A stretch of DNA of 8,104 nucleotides from an uncultured bacterium (GTDB lineage Bacteria; Cyanobacteriota; Vampirovibrionia; Gastranaerophilales; Gastranaerophilaceae), in NCBI GenBank assembly GCA_946183815.1, contig CAMHDG010000061.1, forward strand, positions 1-8,104. Direction: 5' to 3'. Shown here one piece after another: positions 1-6,000 of this stretch. The notes under the pieces are model-generated. The model did no database searches. It saw only the letters and a program-made list of their open reading frames with translations, and was not told where the DNA came from. The position numbers were made by a program, and so were the translations under genes. Within the stretch, counting starts at the first letter, position 1. Each line of letters opens with the position of its first letter.

Positions 1-3000
1 CTGCAGAGGTTGCACTCATTGTATCTACAAGAGAGCCTTCGCCAACATTTATTGTAACAGGTGTTTTACTGTCAGAGGTGAGGTTTACCTTTGATACATT
101 TATCGCCCCTGTACCCTCAACACTTTCCGCTGTTACCTTATCACTTTCTCCGTTTTTTAAGTCTATATCTATTGCAAAATTGGATGTTGTATCATCTGCA
201 AGAGATAATGATTTAAGTGCAAGTGTACCTATTTTGTTATTTGCGATTGACGTACCTGCGTTAGCAGAAAGCGAAAGTTTCATATTTATAAGAGCATCTT
301 CGTTTTCAAAAACAAGTGTTCCTGTTCCGTTATGATTAAATGTAATCTCACTATCTTGTGCGATAGCAGTTTCCTCTTTTATAATAACATTTCCTGATGT
401 TGTAATCTCACCAACACCGCTTATATAGTCATTTATTGTAATCTTTCTGCCTTTATTTGCCTGAAGATTTAATGTTGCATTATTCATGTGAATGGCATTT
501 GATTTTTCGCCTGCTTTATTGTTAGAGAAGGAAACATTTTTCTTGATAGCAAAGATATTTGTAATACTGTCACTATCAAGATATAAAGCCCCACCTGCAT
601 TATTGGCAATATTATTTGTGAAACTTGTATCTGATATCTGAACGAAAGATTTTTCTCCAACATAAATAGCCCCGCCATTATTTGCTACATTATTCTTAAA
701 AGAGGAACTGTTTATTGATAAAACAGAGTTGTCGTCAACATAAATAGCCCCGCCACTGCCTGTCATTGCATTATTACTAACAAAGGTTGAACCTGTTATT
801 ATCGTTGTACCGCTATTATAAACAGCACCGCCGTTTATCGCTGTATTATCGTAAGAAACCGTTTTTGATGGGGATTTTCCAAAGTTTGATTTTTGTACTC
901 TTAAAACCCCCTCATTATATATTGCACCACCTGCTTCCCCGCCTGCGTTTTGGTAAAATTTAGAACTAATAACGGTTGTATCAGCATCTTCTGTATTGTA
1001 AACTGCCCCGCCTCTTGTTGCTTTGTTTTCAGTAAAAGTTGATTTTGAAACACCTAAAAGGTTTTCATTATAAATTGCACCGCCCTCTCTTGCCTCATTA
1101 TAAGCAAATTTTGATGATGTGAGTCCGCCTGTGATTACATTTTTACTGTTATAAGTAACTATATCGCCTGTATTATAAACAGCGCCGCCTCTGCTTGTCG
1201 CTTTGTTATAATAAAATTTTGACGATTTATCGGTAAAGTTTCCGCTATTATAAACAACTGCACCATTAGAAGCCTCGTTATAGTATTTATTACCCGCTTT
1301 ATCTGTCAAACCATAAGTATTGCTTTTTGAGTTCAACTTGCCTGCGTTGTATATAACACCACCATTTGTTGCGTTGTTATTTGCAAATTTTGATGATTTT
1401 ACCGTTGTTACATTATATGGAACATTTTCTTGTGGGAGTGCTTTATAGCCAACATACAACGCTCCTCCGTTTATTGCACTGTTCCCTTTTTCAGTAGCAG
1501 AGCCAAAATTTGATGTTGAAATATTTACTTTACCTTTTTCTACATAAATAGCCCCGCCATTTTCGCCAGCCTTATTTTCATAGAAATTGTTTTTGGAAAT
1601 ACTTACAGTAATTTTCTTTTCAGGTGAAGAATTAACATAAATAGCACCACCTAGTACAGATTCATTTTCTCTGAAATTATCAGAGGTAAGTTTTGTCGTT
1701 CCGCCTGCATAAACTGCGCCTGCTTTTGAGTCTGCGTCATTGTTTACAAAATATGAATTTTTAATCGTTGCTTTTCCTGTATTATAGATAGCCCCGCCGA
1801 CATCAGCAGTATTTTCGTAACTGCCACGTTTATCGGTTGCCTTACCATAGTTCACATAATTTGTACTAAATGTTCCGCTGTTATATACAACCCCGCCATA
1901 CCTTGCAGTAAGATTGTTGAAAGCGTTTGAATAATTCTTTTTCTTTCCGTTATAAGACAGAGAACCTGAAACATTTTTTATACCTGACCCGTCACCATCG
2001 GTTTCATTTTCAAGCAAATCTATTTTGGTAAGTTTTATTTTTCCGCCGTAATTTACAAACGCACTCTTAAACCCTGATATTATAAAATTACTTGCCGTAA
2101 AAGTTTTCTTTGACCCAAGTGCATTTGGAGTATCCTTTATTACAAAACCCTCAATTTCATTTGGGGTATAAATTGTTGAATATGTATCCCCTTTAAGAGT
2201 AAACTTTTTAGGATAAACTACTCCTGAAAAATTACCTGTGCCATAATTATAAAGATTTTTACGGATTTCTGGTTCATTATACAGTTTATAAGTTTTATTT
2301 TTGGTATCAAAAATTGCCTGAACCAAAGGGTCACTGCTGCAATCAGGATCAAAACCTGCAATCATTGAACCATTAAGCCCCATTTTTGCATAAATAGGTT
2401 TATCGTCAACATAATATAATACAAGCCCGTCTGTATATATTATTTCACCTGTTTCTTCATCTATCTCGTAAAACTGAATAAAATTCTTTGACTCACTTCT
2501 TACATCAAGCAATTTTATTCTTATGGAATCGACATCAGGCATCATTCCGTCTATGTAGTTAAAATTGTCTTTTGAGATAAGGATAACCCCGTCACCCTTA
2601 TTCTCTTTAACTTTATCGGTTGCGATTTTATCAGACTCTCCACGCATTAAATCAACATCAAAGTTATATTTTGTATCAGCATTAACAACTAAATCTGAAG
2701 CGTATATCGTATTGCATTTTCCGTCATTCAAATCAAATGTACCACCATTAAGAGATAATTTTGCAATCGGCTGGGTTGCTGAACCTATGTTTTGCGGAAG
2801 AACGATTTTAACAGTTCCTGCGTTTTCAGAACCATCATTGATATTCAGATTTAACAATGATTTGTCACCTGTTGCAAGTCCTGAAAGTAAGTTTATGGAA
2901 TGACCGTTTCTTGCATATAAATTGAGAGTCTGCTCTCTGTTTGCATCCATATAAATATCGTTTGGCGCACCTGTTGGCGTTGTGTCATTTTTATTTTGAT

Positions 3001-6000
3001 AATTTTGGGAGAAAATAGTATCCATATTTTCCGCAATAACAGTAACATTATTTTTTGAATAAACAGCCCCTCCAAGACCCTCTGCAAAGTTATCGGATAT
3101 AATAACATCTTTTAAAGTGGCAGTTGTTTCACTGTCAGTTGAATTCATAAATATAACCGAACCACGTTTTTCACTACGTTCGGTATAATCAATAATAACA
3201 TCTTCGTCAATAGGTCTGTATTCATTATATCCTTTTGTTCCTGCCCCTGTTATTTCAACATTTTCTACCGTCAAAAGTGTTTTTTCCGGAGAGTCTATTT
3301 CAAACCCGCCAAATTTAGCCATATTCATTTTTGCTCTTACATTTGCCTCTTTAAGAGCATCACTTGTTGTTACAATATAAACCCCCGGTTTCGTTGAACC
3401 CATATTTACAGGTAATTCGTACGCTTTATCAACACTTCTTTGGGTAAAAATAAATTTTCTGTCTTTTGAATAATCAACTTCCCCAGGGTATTTTGACATT
3501 TGGTTTAATTCTACAATACCGTCATAGACAGGGTTTTTCTTTACTAAAACTCCTCTGTCCGTTGATTCAAGGTGAACTTCGCCTACAAAGAAATCATCAG
3601 TTATTGTGTAGTTATAATAATCAATATAAAATTTGAAAAAATCGTGTCCGTCAAGAGCGTTTGTTAAATCAAGAGTAACATTTGACGGTGCGTTAAGAAG
3701 AGTTATTTCTCTTTGACTTTTTGCACCAACAGGGGTGTTTGCATCAAGTGTTTCAAAACCGTTAATTGCCAATATTCTTACAACCCCTTCAGAATTATCT
3801 CCTACATTTATAACATCAGATGGTGAGGTTGTGCTTGCAAAATCTATATCTAAAATAAACCCTGCACTGTCACTGTTTGAGATATATGTATTGATATTAA
3901 ACGGTTGGTCAATAACCCCTATTGTTCCGTCTTGGGACATTGATAAGTCAACGACACCATTATTATGAGTAAATACAGAACTTGCAAATGTATCTCTGCC
4001 GATAGTTAATTTGCCTGAATTAAGAGTAAACGAATTTGCTCCACCCTCTTGAGCAAGGTTAACAAGCCTTGCAAATCTCATATCGGTATATATTGCATCA
4101 CTGCTTGTTACCACACTGCCGAGTCCTGATATTTGAACAAGATGATTATCATCTTTACCAATATATGTATTCCCTGAAAGTTCTATTATCCCGTCATTTT
4201 TTATTGAACTATACAGTTTTGAGGACTTGTCGCTGTCAGAGGTTACATAAATATAATCGTCATTTCTTAAGGTGTTTTGCCTTGTTTCAGGGGTTGCAAA
4301 TTCTACATTGTTTAGTTTTATTCTTCCCTTTATGTTTGAAATAGATTCTTCGTTTTCGTATATTTTGACATTGTTCAATATAACGCTGAAATAAGGATTA
4401 CCCTCACTGTCTGTTTCAGGTACATCAACGGCATTTGATTCCAGACCCAAATTAGCATAATTCAAATGGAGATTGTTTAATATAAGTTGAGTGTCTTTGC
4501 TTGCGAGATAAAATCCTTTTTTGCCTGCTATATCAAAGACTGCGTTATTACCGTTTACGGTAAATTTACCAATGGCAGTTTCGCCTATATCTTCTCTTGA
4601 GGTGTATAAATCACCAGTCATGTTAAATATTCTTGTTGTTTTAATATCCTCGTCAGTAAATCTGTTGATTGCACTCAAAGGATCTTCTCTTGTTAAAATA
4701 CCTATTATAAATGAATCTTTAGTATCATTAAGAGCAAACCCTATTGTTCCAATGAAAGAATTATCTTGAACAGTATATTCATTTTCGCCTGTCTTATAAT
4801 CTTTTTTTATGGTTGTATATTCAGGGTTATCGGGGATTTCATAAACCATTTCTATTTTAATATCACCAACAACTCCGCTACTATCAGGTAATCTTTTTAA
4901 TATTTCTTTTGTAACAAAACCATCCTGAGTATTTTGGGCAATATAGTTTGCAACCTCAAAAAACTCATCACGATTTATTCCCAAATCAGTTATCTTAATA
5001 GTACCTGTTGAATCTCCGTAAACAGTGATTGTATCGTAATCAAATTTTGCCTCATCGCCATTTTTATATGCTCTGAAATCTAAAAGATATTCTGTTGTAC
5101 TTAAAGAGGTTAATTTATTAAACACATAGTTTTTATATTCTCCGTCTTTAGCGCTAAATATTGATTTTTCAATACGAACAGTCGTGTTTTCGTCAGCAAA
5201 AGTTCTTTCGCCTGATACAAGGTTAACATCTGATACATTAACATTAGCGTTAACTAAACCATTAAGGGTTTCGCCTGTGGTATAATCTTTCACATCGGTA
5301 AAGTTGAGATAAGCCCCGCCTTCACCGCCTTGAAAAGTCAGTTTATATGTGGTTGTTCCGCCTCGTGTTACAACACCGTCAGCAATGTTCCCACCGTCAA
5401 AACTGTCTTTTATATTTAAGGTTGCACCGTTAGATATATTAAAGTTAAGATTAACATTACCATAAGTTGTATCAGCAAAAATTGCGTTTGATTTTTTGCC
5501 TGATGCGTCAAGAACATAGTTTCCGCTAAATTCCACAGGGTTTAGTTCATCTAATGAATAAAATCTCAAATCATTCGTTGTATAAATAGCACCACCTAAA
5601 GCAATTCCGTTTTCTGCTATTGCGCAGTTGTCTATGAAAGAAGATGTAATATTTGAAATTGAGCCTTTATTTGCCTGACCGTTTATTCTAACGTATGAAT
5701 TTGATATGGCACCGCCAAAAGAGTTACCGTTTTGAGAGGCGGCACTATTTTCTATAAAATCACCTGTTATATATTGAATTTCACCGGTGTTATAAATTGC
5801 TCCGCCATTAGCATCTGTATCAATCGCATTTACGCTGTTTTGGGTAAAATCACCTGTAATACTTGATATAAGAGAATGGGCTTGACCCCTTGAATAATCA
5901 GTATAGTTGACAATAGCACCGCCTGATACTATTGATGAGTTTTGAGTAAAATTACCTTTTATGTTTGTGACAAAAGGGGCAAAATTGCCGTCAGAATACA

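Larger units (their letters stand above)
1..2293 (-). repeat. Passenger module V (residue about 1831 to the window edge)
   Basis: The head starts T-Y-K-L-Y-N-E-P-E-I-R-K-N-L and contains T-I-Y-T-P-N-E-I-E-G-F-V-I followed by N-F-I-I-S-G-F. The largest GGA array of the protein follows (about 16 units from residue 1963). The junction is N-A-I-H-M at 2429-2433, then ATLNLQANKGRKITIND. The acidic element at about 2530-2567 reads N-F-A-I-D-I-D-L-K-N-G-E-S-D-K-V-T, nearly the same as in module IV (V-D-L-M-R-G-E-S-D-K-I-A). The window ends about 27 residues after this element, so the tail and whatever follows (another module, a barrel or an anchor) are unseen. Confidence 0.65.

Noticed and set aside
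78..335. Plus-strand open frame of 85 codons opposite the giant gene
   Set aside because: It is antisense to the module V acidic element, has no ribosome binding site of note, and its Ser/Phe/Val-rich sequence is what the complement of this passenger gives.
484..678. Minus-strand open frame of 64 codons
   Set aside because: It lies in another frame than the continuous 2,594-codon frame and inside the GGA array; a by-product of the repeats.
500..1897. Regular repeats suggesting a CRISPR array
   Set aside because: The repeats are of uneven spacing, diverged at the DNA level, multiples of three in period and fully coding for GGA/FxxN units.
2565..3108. Plus-strand frame at 2565-2903 and minus-strand frame at 2893-3108
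   Set aside because: Both overlap module IV of the giant gene, antisense and out of frame respectively, and show no domain or translation signal.
3735..4769. Plus-strand frames at 3735-3968, 4069-4344 and 4521-4769
   Set aside because: They are antisense to the giant gene; compositions are unlike real proteins and no start signals support them.
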